DNA of 64,000 nucleotides from Chloroflexota bacterium (GCA_021787595.1 JAJYLQ010000019.1:25669-89668); one strand, 5' to 3'; positions 51,909-61,018 are shown, counted from the stretch's first letter. Translations and numbers: made by a program. The notes: a model not told the origin generated them from the sequence alone.

Positions 51909-53030
51909 TCACAACGGTTCTCTTTCGAGAATTGCCGGCCTCATGATGGTTTGGTTATCAATTTGGACGTTTATCGCCGGCCAGTCCTCCATTTCCGTTA
52001 TGATCTCATTATTTTGTTCGCCTACCAGGATCGTGTCTTCCGACTTCACGCCGGTGATGGACGGATTCCAGGCATACGCTTGACCCGCCAGGATCGGTTG
52101 AGTCGAGGCGGGGGTGGCTGTGATCTCGCGCGGCGCATACCCAGCCAGGCCGCCTTGATGGTGGAGTTGCCATTCATCAGGAAAGCCTGTCGCGGCATAG
52201 GTTTCCTGCGCGAGGTGGAAGACATCGCCCATCGTCCGGCCCGGACGCGTCGCGGCGATCATGGCCGCGTCCACTTTGGCCGCGGCTTCTGCCTTGCGGC
52301 GCACTTCGTCTGGAAGGGGACCAAAATGGATCAGACGCGTAAGCGAACAAACCAATCCGGATTTCCGCCCGCATAGAACGAGCATCACGTAGCGTTGAAG
52401 TTTTTTCGATGTTGGCAAAGGATGACGATACGCAAAGATGCGCTCGTCTGTTGCGGCCAGGTTAACGGTGACTTGCACGCCTCTGCTTTCAACCGCCTGC
52501 GAGAGCATGGCGGAAATTTCATATTCGGTCATTCCTGGACGAATGGCGTCGGCGGCCTCTCCCATTCCATACGCACACAACCCTCCCAGTTCCCTGAAGC
52601 GCTCCGTTTCTTCCGAAGTCAGTTGAAAGCGCAAGGAGGCCACATCTGGAGACAGGTCAATTGCGTTACGATAGCAAGAGTCCACCCCCAATTTCATTTC
52701 AGCGGTTAATTTCGTAACCTCATCGCCATTCTCGTACCACGGTGAAACCCGGAACTCCCAGCCCTGCCTTGCCAGGCCCTCCTCCTCCATCAAACGGACT
52801 GCTTCGATATTATTGGTCAGGACAAAACGGTCTGTTCGTGTGATCAACAGGGAGGCGATTCCCATGGAATCGGCGCGGTCGATGTACGAAGAGGCTCCAC
52901 AGGTCGCCCATACAAAATTGCTGGATTGACGAAGCCAGAGAGCATCCAGATTCCGTTCGATGAGCAGTGCCTGAAGGCGTCCCAGTTTGACGTTGAGTTC
53001 TGTTGCAGTTGATGAACGATACGGTTCCAT
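51909..53030 (-). CDS. M24-fold (creatinase/aminopeptidase-like) protein, metal ligands degenerate
   Basis: 373 residues from the ATG at 53030. Creatinase/prolidase fold: N-terminal domain ALLIERNLDALWLRQSSNFV, and a C-terminal pita-bread domain with IRPGMTEYEISAML and WQLHHQGGLAGYAPRE. The usual metal Asp pair region (D..D) reads YVMLVLCGRKSGLVCSLTR, with neither Asp, so a two-metal peptidase activity is unlikely. It could act like creatinase, which needs no metal, or merely bind a ligand. Its place in an arabinose operon is odd and may point to a glycan or amide substrate. Confidence 0.8.
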   Translation of the reverse strand: MEPYRSSTATELNVKLGRLQALLIERNLDALWLRQSSNFVWATCGASSYIDRADSMGIASLLITRTDRFVLTNNIEAVRLMEEEGLARQGWEFRVSPWYENGDEVTKLTAEMKLGVDSCYRNAIDLSPDVASLRFQLTSEETERFRELGGLCAYGMGEAADAIRPGMTEYEISAMLSQAVESRGVQVTVNLAATDERIFAYRHPLPTSKKLQRYVMLVLCGRKSGLVCSLTRLIHFGPLPDEVRRKAEAAAKVDAAMIAATRPGRTMGDVFHLAQETYAATGFPDEWQLHHQGGLAGYAPREITATPASTQPILAGQAYAWNPSITGVKSEDTILVGEQNNEIITEMEDWPAINVQIDNQTIMRPAILEREPL

Positions 53031-53122
53031 TGTTGCTTTGCTTGAAGGTCCATAGCACGCTGGTCGGACCGCGAAAAAGGTGGTGTGAGTCGATCCAGCG
53101 TTGTCAGCCTGCGGGACGAGTC

Positions 53123-54148
53123 CTAAACGAATCTTCGACGCAGCAGCGCTTGCAGAGAAACAGAGATGACGATGATGAAGCCGTAGATCAGCTGGGTCCA
53201 ATAAGCCAGCCAGCCTGCGGCAACGATGCCCGGGTTGATGATTGCAATCACAAACGCGCCAAGCACGGTGCCGTAGATCGTGCCCACGCCGCCAAAGACC
53301 GATGTCCCGCCCAGGAACACCGAGGCAAGCGTGTTCAGCAAATAACCATCGCCCATGGTGGGCCAGAAGAACAAGAGCGATTCGCTGACCATGAAGCCGG
53401 CAAACGCGGACACCAACCCGACCAAACAAAAGGCAATTATTTTCGTACGATTTACATTGACACCCATCAAGCGGGCGCTTTCCGGGTTATCGCCGGTGAG
53501 GTAGGCATGCGCTCCAAACTTGTGGCGGTTCAGGAAGAACCATGCAATTGCCGCAATGATGATGGTCCACACAAACTCCATTGGTATGACCCCGGCAACT
53601 TTGCCGGTCAGTAATGGATACAGGAGCGTACTTTTGACCTCGATCATTCCCTTTCCCTGACCATTGGTCGTTACCATCACAACTCCGCGCCAAAGATATT
53701 GGGTGCCAATCGTTGCGATGAGGGACGGGATACCCAGTTTGACCACGACCAAACCATTCAGGAATCCGGCCAGTAAACCGGCCAGCAGGCACGCGAAGAA
53801 TCCAAGCCAGACGTTATGCGTTGCCACATAGACAAGCTCATAGGCCGCCACGCCCCATGCCATCACGGAGGGGAAGGAAAGATCTATTTCCTTGACGATG
53901 ATGACGAGGGTTTGGGGAATGGCCATCAGAGCGAAGAACGGGGTCGTCAACATGAGCGAGTTGTAGATATCATAGGAATTGAAGGTGTTCGGCGATCTCC
54001 ACAAAAAGAATGCCCAGATGAGAATCGCTACGATGGTCAGGGCGATTTGCAGCGACCATTTGCGCAGCAACCTGGAAATCCCCTTCGCCTTTATGGTCGT
54101 GGAGAGAGACTTTGCTTCAGCGGTGGAATTCATTGGATGTGTTTCCAT
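53123..54148 (-). CDS. Sugar ABC transporter permease (RbsC/BPD_transp_2 type)
   Basis: 341 residues, about eight to ten helices. GFLNGLVVVKLGIPSLIATIGT and LTGDNPESARLMGVNVNRTKI are the conserved permease elements of BPD_transp_2. Start ATG with AGGTG upstream. Partner of the ATPase and binding protein next to it. Expected to import the arabinose-type pentose handled by the operon. Confidence 0.9.
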   Translation of the reverse strand: METHPMNSTAEAKSLSTTIKAKGISRLLRKWSLQIALTIVAILIWAFFLWRSPNTFNSYDIYNSLMLTTPFFALMAIPQTLVIIVKEIDLSFPSVMAWGVAAYELVYVATHNVWLGFFACLLAGLLAGFLNGLVVVKLGIPSLIATIGTQYLWRGVVMVTTNGQGKGMIEVKSTLLYPLLTGKVAGVIPMEFVWTIIIAAIAWFFLNRHKFGAHAYLTGDNPESARLMGVNVNRTKIIAFCLVGLVSAFAGFMVSESLLFFWPTMGDGYLLNTLASVFLGGTSVFGGVGTIYGTVLGAFVIAIINPGIVAAGWLAYWTQLIYGFIIVISVSLQALLRRRFV

Positions 54149-54156
54149 CTTTCACC

Positions 54157-54936
54157 TCATTGACTCGCCTGGTCTCTTTGTTCCAGGCTCCCCGTTTGAG
54201 CGACCCGATATAAACGATCGATTAGTTCATCCAGCGTCAATTCATTCTTCATGAATTGGCCGGCCACCGTTCCCCGGTCGAGAACGACGATACGGTCAAC
54301 AACCGGATAAACGTGGAAGATGTTATGGTCAATGAAGATGCACGATTTCCCAGCTTTTTTAATTCCCTCGACAAAATCCAGACACTTCTTCGTTTCAGAA
54401 AGTGACAGGCCCATCGTCGGCTCATCCAGAATGATCAGTTCGGCTTCGAAGTAAAGGGCACGCGTGATCGCGACCCCTTGACGTTCTCCTCCCGAGAACG
54501 TGCCGACGGTCGATTCCGGGGATACCGCTGATGAGGTGAAGCCCATGACGGTGGACATGAGTTTCCTGGTTTCCCGCGTCATGGTCTTAATGTCAAGGAG
54601 TCCCCAGCGGTTCGTGAGCTCCCTGCCGAGAAAGATATTACGCCACAACGTTTGCTGGTCTGCCAAAGCGCGCTCCTGATAGACGACCTCCACCCCCAAG
54701 TCCCGCGCCAGCGGAACGGAAAGATGTTCGATTTTCTTTCCCTTCCAAATGATCTGGCCGCCCGCATCTGGTTGATGGTAGCCGGTAATAATCTTCACCA
54801 AAGTGGATTTTCCCGCGCCGTTGTCGCCAAGCAGCCCTACAATCTCATTGGTTCCCACTTGGAAGTTCACATCGCGGAGTGCCGCGACTTCCCCAAAGGT
54901 CTTCGATACATTCTTTAACTGAAGGAGATCGCTCAT
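54157..54936 (-). CDS. Sugar ABC transporter ATP-binding protein, single domain
   Basis: 259 residues from the ATG at 54936, with GGAG upstream. One complete ABC: Walker A GDNGAGKSTLVK, signature FSGGERQGVAI, Walker B LIILDEPTMGLS and the H-loop (FIDHNIFHV). Typical RbsA/AraG has two tandem ABC domains of about 500 residues. Here only one is present, so it must homodimerise or be a half-size XylG/FrcA-like type. It lies 8 bp before the permease. Confidence 0.9.
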   Translation of the reverse strand: MSDLLQLKNVSKTFGEVAALRDVNFQVGTNEIVGLLGDNGAGKSTLVKIITGYHQPDAGGQIIWKGKKIEHLSVPLARDLGVEVVYQERALADQQTLWRNIFLGRELTNRWGLLDIKTMTRETRKLMSTVMGFTSSAVSPESTVGTFSGGERQGVAITRALYFEAELIILDEPTMGLSLSETKKCLDFVEGIKKAGKSCIFIDHNIFHVYPVVDRIVVLDRGTVAGQFMKNELTLDELIDRLYRVAQTGSLEQRDQASQ

Positions 54937-55032
54937 TATGCTGCCTCTTCTTGTGGGGTGCAGGGGATTACTCCTCCTGCACCCCAGCCTTTTCAAATTA
55001 AGGTTTCCGCGGGTTCACACCTGCAGACGTTC

Positions 55033-56136
55033 TCAGCGAATGTTTTCTGCGGCGAGTGGGGCAATGAAATCAACATTGGTCTTATTCACGAAACCTGCGC
55101 CGGTGTTAATGTCCAGGCCCGAGAAGCCATAAACCTTGGTCAGGCAAATTTGCAGGATGGGGAGATAGCCCTGCAGCCATTCCTGCTGGTCTATCACCAA
55201 GTTCTCGTAGCCGCTCTTGATCGCATCCACCGTAGCTGGAGACATGTCGAAGCCTGCCATAAAGATATCACCCGGCTTCTTGCTGGCAGCCTGCAGGTAT
55301 GTGCCCACCGTCGCGGTCAAGCCACCATGGTCGGTCACAATCAGCTTGACATCGGGGTGTGAGGAAACGTATCCGGTGAAAGTAGCCGTGCCTTGGGTGG
55401 GGTCCGCATTGGTCGCGGAGTCGATTTCGATGTAGTCAACTGTCAGGCCCGCCTTTGTGAGAGCATCAATCGCGCCTTGTGTGCGCTGTCCGCGAGTGGG
55501 TTGGGATTTCAACCCCCAGACCATGGCGCGATCGCCCGGCTTAACTCCGGATTCCTTCACAGCCTCTGTGCCAAGGGCAAAACCAGCATCGTAGAGTTGA
55601 GCGCCCACATAGCCGAAGCCGTTCGCGGAATATTTTGCCTGGGCTTGCGGCAGCGGAGTGTTCTGGCTGGTGACGATGATGCCCTGAGCCTCTGCCGCAT
55701 CAATAAGAGAATCGAAGGACTGGTCGCCGGGGTGGCCCATCACGGCGATCCCATCGGGTTTCGTAGCGGCCGCTTCCTGAAATTGCTGGATCATTGTCTG
55801 GGGATCCCAGTTCGACCATTCATAATCAACCTTCGGACCCAGATCAGCCGTTGCCTGCACGGCGCCATTATATACATTCACTGCGAATACACCGCCTTGC
55901 GGACCGCCCGGGAAGAAAACGATGTGAACTTTGGAGCACCACTTTCCACCCGCCGCCGCGGGTGCGGCAGTCACTGGTGCCTGCGTTGCGGCAGGAGCCG
56001 CAGGAGCAGACGCTTGTGTGGCAGCAGGGGCGGCTGGCTGCTGAGGGGCGGACGTCGGTTGGGAGGCTGGCGCACAAGCTGTCAGCGCCAACGCAACAAC
56101 CACGACCAAAAACATAATTGTTTTGAAGCGAAACAT
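55033..56136 (-). CDS. Sugar-binding lipoprotein of ABC transporter
   Basis: 367 residues. A lipoprotein signal (about 1-20) with lipobox ALTAC and Cys21, then a Pro/Ala/Thr-rich linker (22-65), then a periplasmic-binding-protein type 1 domain (HIVFFPGGPQGGVFAVNVYNG, DGIAVMGHPGDQSFDSLIDAAEAQG, IVTDHGGLTATVGTYLQ). In a Chloroflexota cell the domain would face the outside, tethered by lipid. It should bind the pentose for the adjacent permease. First gene of the operon, with promoter elements upstream. Confidence 0.9.
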   Translation of the reverse strand: MFRFKTIMFLVVVVALALTACAPASQPTSAPQQPAAPAATQASAPAAPAATQAPVTAAPAAAGGKWCSKVHIVFFPGGPQGGVFAVNVYNGAVQATADLGPKVDYEWSNWDPQTMIQQFQEAAATKPDGIAVMGHPGDQSFDSLIDAAEAQGIIVTSQNTPLPQAQAKYSANGFGYVGAQLYDAGFALGTEAVKESGVKPGDRAMVWGLKSQPTRGQRTQGAIDALTKAGLTVDYIEIDSATNADPTQGTATFTGYVSSHPDVKLIVTDHGGLTATVGTYLQAASKKPGDIFMAGFDMSPATVDAIKSGYENLVIDQQEWLQGYLPILQICLTKVYGFSGLDINTGAGFVNKTNVDFIAPLAAENIR

Positions 56137-56162
56137 GATCTTCTCTCCTTTTGAACGTTCTA

Positions 56163-56221
56163 TTTATACCCAGTGTGCGACTCTTTTCTTGAACTCCGCT
56201 TTGGGAGCGCTGAAAAGCGCT
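56163..56221 (-). promoter_or_regulatory. Promoter/operator region of the arabinose operon
   Basis: Minus-strand TATAAA (56168-56163) about 27 bp before the start codon; no strong -35 is seen. AGCGCT-4-AGCGCT (56206-56221) lies upstream and could be an operator. The rest of 56222-56487 shows nothing convincing except unrelated AT-rich sequence. Confidence 0.4.
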
Positions 56222-56487
56222 GATTCAAAGAAAAAATCCGCGTTTTTTCTGTGTTCAACGCCCTGCGCCAGCCTGCATTCTGCAAAGGTTACAAAACAGG
56301 AGTTGTGCACCAGGTTACTTGTCTCCTTATGGAGCTTCCAGTACGATATAATGGAGTCAGCCGAGGGATGCCCTTCGAGAGGGCCACTCTCCGCGCGGAA
56401 GCGCTTGCTTGGAGACTCCAATCACTGAGCAGGCGCTTCTCTTTTCGTTCTTGATTATTTCTTTTCCAGGTTCACCTCCTTTTACTC

Positions 56488-57528
56488 TCATACCTTTGAG
56501 CGCATCGAACTCTGTCGTACCACCAGCGTTGGGGGCAGGATGATTGATTTTGGTTCAATGAGTTCGCCCCCCTGCCAGCCCGCCTCGATAATTTTGATCA
56601 TTTCCTCCACGGCCACTTTTGCTACTTCATATTGATCTTGCTGCACGGTCGTCAATGGAGGGCAGAAATAAGCCGACTCGGCAATGTTGTCAAAGCCTAC
56701 GATTCCCAGTTCCTCCGGGATCCTTATTCCTTTTTGATATGCAGTCTGCAAAACACTGAGTGCCATCTGATCATTTGCAACGAAGATCGAATCCATTTCG
56801 GGATATTGTTCGAAAAGTTTTGCAACAGCCTGGGCCCCACTGGTCGAGGACCAATTTCCCTCTGCCCAGTAATTATCGTGAAATTCAATCCCAGCTTCTT
56901 TCAAGGCATCCTTCCATGCTGCCATACGCTGGCGAGATTCCCACCAATCCAATGGACCAGAGATGTGCCCAATATGGCGGTATCCCTGCTCAAGCAAATG
57001 AGCCATCGCCATTTTTCCCCCAAGATAATTGTCTATTGATACCACCGGGATTTTTGCCTGCGGTTCCATCGTTAGATAGACTATGGGAACTCCCAAATCC
57101 AAAGTCTGCTCATTGACCCAATTTCGATTTTCCCCGATCTCAGGCACAGCCCAAATAATTCCATCCACATGATGGGAAAGAAGCGCCCGGAATATCGGTG
57201 TAATGTCATTGGCATCAAAACGGGGCAGCTCCTTTAGCAGTAGAGAGTAACCAGCTTCTTCCGCCACACTTGCGATGCCGCTCAATGTTCGCGAAGGGCC
57301 AATATATTTCAAACCCGCTGAAACTATTCCCAGCGAGTAACTGCGTTGGCGGATTAAACTCCGCGCTAACGCGCTGGGTTGATATCCGAGCCTTTCTATT
57401 ACTTTTTGAACCCGGCTGCGGGTTTCAGGGGAAACATCCGGCCTTTCATTAATCACGCGCGACACAGTCTGCGTTGACACCCCTGCAGCGGATGCAACCT
57501 TTTTTATAGTTGGTCGTCCAGATCGCAT
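56488..57528 (-). CDS. LacI-family transcriptional regulator
   Basis: 346 residues from the ATG at 57528 (a TTG at 57534 is an alternative). HTH KKVASAAGVSTQTVSRVINERPDVSPETR with hinge helix YQPSALARSLI, then a PBP1 ligand domain (SYSLGIVSAGLKYIGPSR, VPVVSIDNYLGGKMAMAHL, VGFDNIAESAYFCPPLTTV). It faces away from the arabinose operon by position, being upstream of it on the same strand, and is the natural candidate for its control. Three GTTATCG-like units lie at its start codon, suggesting autoregulation. Confidence 0.92.
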   Translation of the reverse strand: MRSGRPTIKKVASAAGVSTQTVSRVINERPDVSPETRSRVQKVIERLGYQPSALARSLIRQRSYSLGIVSAGLKYIGPSRTLSGIASVAEEAGYSLLLKELPRFDANDITPIFRALLSHHVDGIIWAVPEIGENRNWVNEQTLDLGVPIVYLTMEPQAKIPVVSIDNYLGGKMAMAHLLEQGYRHIGHISGPLDWWESRQRMAAWKDALKEAGIEFHDNYWAEGNWSSTSGAQAVAKLFEQYPEMDSIFVANDQMALSVLQTAYQKGIRIPEELGIVGFDNIAESAYFCPPLTTVQQDQYEVAKVAVEEMIKIIEAGWQGGELIEPKSIILPPTLVVRQSSMRSKV

Positions 57529-57534
57529 ATTCAA

Positions 57535-57570
57535 GTTATCGTTCCCGTTATCGTTCCCGTTACCGATAAC
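57535..57570. promoter_or_regulatory. Tandem GTTATCGTTCCC operator next to the LacI start
   Basis: Two exact 12-bp repeats (57535-57546, 57547-57558) and a third related unit GTTACCGATAAC (57559-57570), whose CGATAAC is the inverse of GTTATCG. Confidence 0.7.
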
Positions 57571-57818
57571 AACATCTTAATTAAACTCACGCACCTGTTT
57601 CAAGTGACGAATGTCATATTAAAATATGACTTTTGTCGTGGCCGTTGAAGAGCCAGCCAGGCCCTCTGGGAATCTCCGTGATAAACCGTTGTAGGTACGT
57701 CGGGACGAGGCGGCACGAACGGTGAGCCTGCCGAAGCATCCGTATACCGAATCGCGGCAACTCCTGGAGAGCTACAAAGTCAGGCTGGCTGGTCGGTGAA
57801 TCAAGAAATCAGGCATTC

Positions 57819-57851
57819 AAAAAGTCGCCAAACTATCTTCGGGGACTTTTT
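57819..57851 (-). terminator. Terminator downstream of the phosphatase gene
   Basis: AAAAAGTC (57819-57826) pairs with GACTTTTT (57844-57851), giving T-runs on both strands. Nothing else is recognised in the gap 57571-57890. Confidence 0.55.
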
Positions 57852-57890
57852 GCGCACATTGAAAGAACCGTCATCGAATGGATTGCCTTT

Positions 57891-58361
57891 TCATACCATG
57901 AGATTATGCTGATGATAATTCCCCGCCCACTGGCGCGCAAACAATAAAATCCTTCGGCGGATATAAAAGATATCGGGGTCAGCTTCTGCGCGCTTTTCCT
58001 TGATCAAAGACATCGCGGCTTCGGGCGACAAACCCTGCGCGATCAAAATCGCCGAGCCCATCGCCACACTGCGGTGACGACCGTACGCGCAATGAACATA
58101 AACCTTTCCGCCATCATTGATCGTTTCCAACGCGGCATGAACGCCGCGGATCAAAGCCCGGAGCGAAATGGGAAACAACGGGCTGTCAATCGAACGAAGC
58201 CAAAGATAACGCATTGCTGGTTCTTTTGGGCCTGGACGCGTGGCAAGACTGAAGCGCATGTTGATGATGAGCCGCACGCCCAGATCGCGAAGCAACACAT
58301 AATCACGTTTGCGCGGCATCGTACCGATCAACAAACTATCCGTGATCTCGGAAAAATTCAT
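57891..58361 (-). CDS. Dual-specificity protein phosphatase-like protein
   Basis: 156 residues from the ATG at 58361. Cys-based phosphatase P-loop HCAYGRHRS (H90-S98) with nucleophile C91 and Arg97, matching HCxxGxxR[ST]. Small DSP fold, cytoplasmic. It could act on phospho-Ser/Thr/Tyr, phosphoinositides or RNA ends. It is divergent from thrC and otherwise isolated. Confidence 0.85.
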   Translation of the reverse strand: MNFSEITDSLLIGTMPRKRDYVLLRDLGVRLIINMRFSLATRPGPKEPAMRYLWLRSIDSPLFPISLRALIRGVHAALETINDGGKVYVHCAYGRHRSVAMGSAILIAQGLSPEAAMSLIKEKRAEADPDIFYIRRRILLFARQWAGNYHQHNLMV

Positions 58362-58489
58362 GGGCAAATCTTATCATGGGCGTGCTTCGAGCAGCGGACG
58401 AAATTCACCGCGAAGATGCAAAAAGCGCGAAGGTTCTTTCTTCTTTCATCCTTCTTCTTCACGATTCAAATTTATGTTAAACTCCAGCC

Positions 58490-59545
58490 ATGACATATCA
58501 AGGTGTTCTCTCCAAATACGGACATTTGCTCGACCTTCCGCCTCATACGCGGACGGTGACATTGCTCGAGGGCAACACGCCTTTGATTCGTGCTGACAAT
58601 TTATCGCGCCACCTCGGCGGCGGCTTTGAGTTGTTCATCAAGTATGAAGGATTGAATCCAACCGGCTCCTTCAAGGATCGCGGCATGACCGCTGCCGTCA
58701 GTGAAGCCTTGGGACGCAACGCGGCAACGGTGATCTGCGCGTCAACGGGCAATACTGCTGCGTCCGCCGCGGCATACGCGGCGCGCGCGGGAATGAAGTC
58801 CATCGTGTTGATTCCGCAGGGAAAAGTCGCGGCAGGAAAGTTAGCAGGCGCAGTTGCCTACGGCGCGCAGGTGATTCAAATTGATGGCTCGTTCGATGAC
58901 GCGTTGACGATGGTCGTCGAGATCACGAACAAGTATCCAATTTGTTTGGTGAATTCCATCAATCCATTTCGCATCGAGGGGCAAAAGACATCGGCCTTTG
59001 AAATTTGCGATGTGCTCGAGTCCGCGCCGGATTGGTTGTGTCTGCCCGTTGGCAACGCGGGAAACATCACAGCATATTGGGCTGGCTTCAAGCAATACAA
59101 TCAATCGAAGTCAACTGGCTTGCCGCAGGTGTTGGGAGTCCAGGCCGCGGGCGCGGCGCCGCTCGTTTTGGGGCACGCCGTTGAAAATCCAGAAACGGTT
59201 GCGACGGCGATCCGCATCGGCAAACCCGCGCGCGGCGAACAAGCTTTGCAGGCCGCGGAAGAATCAAAGGGACGAATCATCGCCGCATCCGATTCGCAAA
59301 TCCTTGACACGCAAAAATTGCTGGCGCGGCTCGAAGGGATTTGGGTCGAGCCTGCATCCGCCGCGGGATTGGCGGGATTGGCAACCGAAATCGCGAACGG
59401 AAAGTTGGACCCGAAGGGCAAACGCATCGCGGCGATCTGCACAGGCCACGGATTGAAAGACCCAGACATCATCACGAAGGATATGGCGAAGCCGCGCATC
59501 GTGCCGCCAAAGTTGGATGCGTTGGAAGAAATTATTTTGTCGTAA
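58490..59545 (+). CDS. thrC: Threonine synthase
   Basis: 351 residues. PLP enzyme making L-threonine from O-phosphohomoserine. The Schiff-base lysine lies in NPTGSFKDRGM (K62). STGNTAASAAAYAARAG is the phosphate-recognition segment, PVGNAGNITAYWAGF the PLP-ring/phosphate loop, and EPASAAGLAGL the C-terminal serine region. Normal length for the short class. It is followed after a palindromic repeat by thrB, so the two probably form a unit. Confidence 0.95.
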   Translation: MTYQGVLSKYGHLLDLPPHTRTVTLLEGNTPLIRADNLSRHLGGGFELFIKYEGLNPTGSFKDRGMTAAVSEALGRNAATVICASTGNTAASAAAYAARAGMKSIVLIPQGKVAAGKLAGAVAYGAQVIQIDGSFDDALTMVVEITNKYPICLVNSINPFRIEGQKTSAFEICDVLESAPDWLCLPVGNAGNITAYWAGFKQYNQSKSTGLPQVLGVQAAGAAPLVLGHAVENPETVATAIRIGKPARGEQALQAAEESKGRIIAASDSQILDTQKLLARLEGIWVEPASAAGLAGLATEIANGKLDPKGKRIAAICTGHGLKDPDIITKDMAKPRIVPPKLDALEEIILS

Positions 59546-59548
59546 ACG

Positions 59549-59599
59549 GTAGGGGCACAGCAACGCTGTGCCCAGGGCGGGGCAGCGTTCCACCCCTAC
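59549..59599. repeat. GTAGGGGC-family palindromic repeat, thrC-thrB gap
   Basis: GTAGGGGCACAGC at the left, CCCCTAC at the right, with inner GGGCACAGC/GCTGTGCCC (59553-59573). It fills most of the gap, 4 bp after the thrC stop. Confidence 0.75.
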
Positions 59600-59607
59600 G
59601 AATAACA

Positions 59608-60549
59608 ATGAAAATTTTTGTAAAAGTTCCCGCCACATCTGCCAACCTCGGTCCCGGTTTCGACGCGCTGGGTCTCGCCCTCGATTTGTGGAACGAGACC
59701 GGGTTCACGCCCGCGGACAAATTCTCTTTGCACATTGAAGGCGAAGGCGCAGGCAAACTCGCACCCAACCAAAAGAATCTCATCGTGCGTTCGATGCAAA
59801 AAGTTTATGATACAGCTGGCAAGCAAATGTCACCTTTATGTATTCACTGCATCAATCGCATCCCGCTTGCCTCTGGACTTGGCTCGTCCGCCGCGGCAAT
59901 CGTTACAGGTTTGCTCGGCGCAAACACGATGTTGAATAATCCGCTTTCAAACGCAGAGATCTTGACCCTGGGGACAGAAATCGAAGGCCATCCTGATAAC
60001 GTCGCGCCCGCGTTGATGGGCGGACTGGTTGCATCCACAATGAATGAAGGCAAGGTTATCGCGCGAAAAATTCCTGTAGGGGCGGACTTGATGTCCGTCC
60101 AGGGCGACCACGAGGGCTCGCCCCTACACGTAATAATTGTTTTACCCGATTTCAATTTCTCCACCAAACAAGCGCGCTCCGTTTTGCCGAAACACGTTTC
60201 GATGAAAGGCGCCGTTCACAACATCAGCCGCGCCGTGTTAGTGACGGAAGCCTTCCGCAACGGAGACCTGGATTTGCTTGGCCAGGTCATGGACGATGCA
60301 TTACATCAACCCTATCGCCTGCCGCTGATCCCCGGCGCGCGCGAAGCCATGGACGCCGCGAAAAAAGCTGGCGCATCGGCGGCGGCGTTATCCGGCGCGG
60401 GACCGAGCCTGATCGCGTTCTCGGCAAAACAAAATGCAGCTATCGGCGAAGCCATGAAGCGGACATTTGAGTCGGTTGGGTTGAGCGCGAGGGTTTTTGA
60501 GTTGGGAATCAGTGAAGAGGGGGCGAAGGTGAAAAGCGGTGAGAAGTGA
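59608..60549 (+). CDS. thrB: Homoserine kinase
   Basis: 313 residues from the ATG at 59608. GHMP kinase: PATSANLGPGFDALGLAL (9-26), ATP loop PLASGLGSSAAAIV (86-99), EGHPDNVAPALMGGL, and C-terminal LSGAGPSLIAF. Phosphorylates homoserine for ThrC next door. About 18 codons (156-173, GADLMSVQGDHEGS region) are extra between ARKIPV and HVIIVLPDFNF and come from a 54-bp palindromic repeat in frame (60075-60128). Confidence 0.95.
   Translation: MKIFVKVPATSANLGPGFDALGLALDLWNETGFTPADKFSLHIEGEGAGKLAPNQKNLIVRSMQKVYDTAGKQMSPLCIHCINRIPLASGLGSSAAAIVTGLLGANTMLNNPLSNAEILTLGTEIEGHPDNVAPALMGGLVASTMNEGKVIARKIPVGADLMSVQGDHEGSPLHVIIVLPDFNFSTKQARSVLPKHVSMKGAVHNISRAVLVTEAFRNGDLDLLGQVMDDALHQPYRLPLIPGAREAMDAAKKAGASAAALSGAGPSLIAFSAKQNAAIGEAMKRTFESVGLSARVFELGISEEGAKVKSGEK
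60075..60128. repeat. GTAGGGGC-family palindromic repeat inside thrB
   Basis: 54 bp, exactly 18 codons, bounded by 9-bp perfect ends TGTAGGGGC and GCCCCTACA, with an inner GGAC/GTCC and GGGCGA/TCGCCC stem. Confidence 0.9.
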
Positions 60550-60624
60550 ATGACAGCCGCGGGGATTTGTGCTAAAGTTGAGAAGTATGTTGTCTGGATT
60601 TGATAAAGGGATCGAAGGCGAAAC

Positions 60625-61018
60625 ATGGATAGCACATTGATCTTGCTTTTCATTTTCGCAACTGTGTTGATATTCGTCGCCATACCGAAATATTGGGGAT
60701 AGATGGGAATACATGAAAGGACATACTTGGAAAACCGCATCCAAAAATCCAAGTCAGCGGGCACAAAAGAATGCGTTGCGTTTGGCTAATTTTTTGAAAG
60801 CAGATGGGTTGAATGTGTTTGTAAATGCAGCGGTAATTTGGGCAAATCAAGAATCTCCATTACTCGTAGAAAACCCAATGATAGCAGTCTGGCAAAATAA
60901 CCGGCTGGCAGATGAATTGGGCAACATCTGGCAAGCGGAGAAGACTACAAAATCGGAACGAGCGAAGATTATTGATAAATTATCGAAATTGTGTGAAGCA
61001 CAGAGGAAACCTTGGTAG
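60625..61018 (+). pseudogene. NERD-domain gene with internal deletion
   Basis: A 25-residue N-terminal membrane segment (DSTLILLFIFATVLIFVAIP, 60625-60702, stop TAG) is followed in a different frame by 101 residues from the ATG at 60713: MKGHTWKTASKNPSQRAQKNALRLA ... IAVWQNNRLADEL, which fits the C-terminal half of a NERD (nuclease-related) domain. The catalytic first half of NERD is missing between them. The 5' end of the second part would be the WIETKNMKGHTW joint. A single deletion explains both. Confidence 0.55.

Noticed and set aside
54157..54936. ABC protein as a truncated AraG/RbsA gene
   Set aside because: The single domain is complete with its own start and stop, and half-size members are known.
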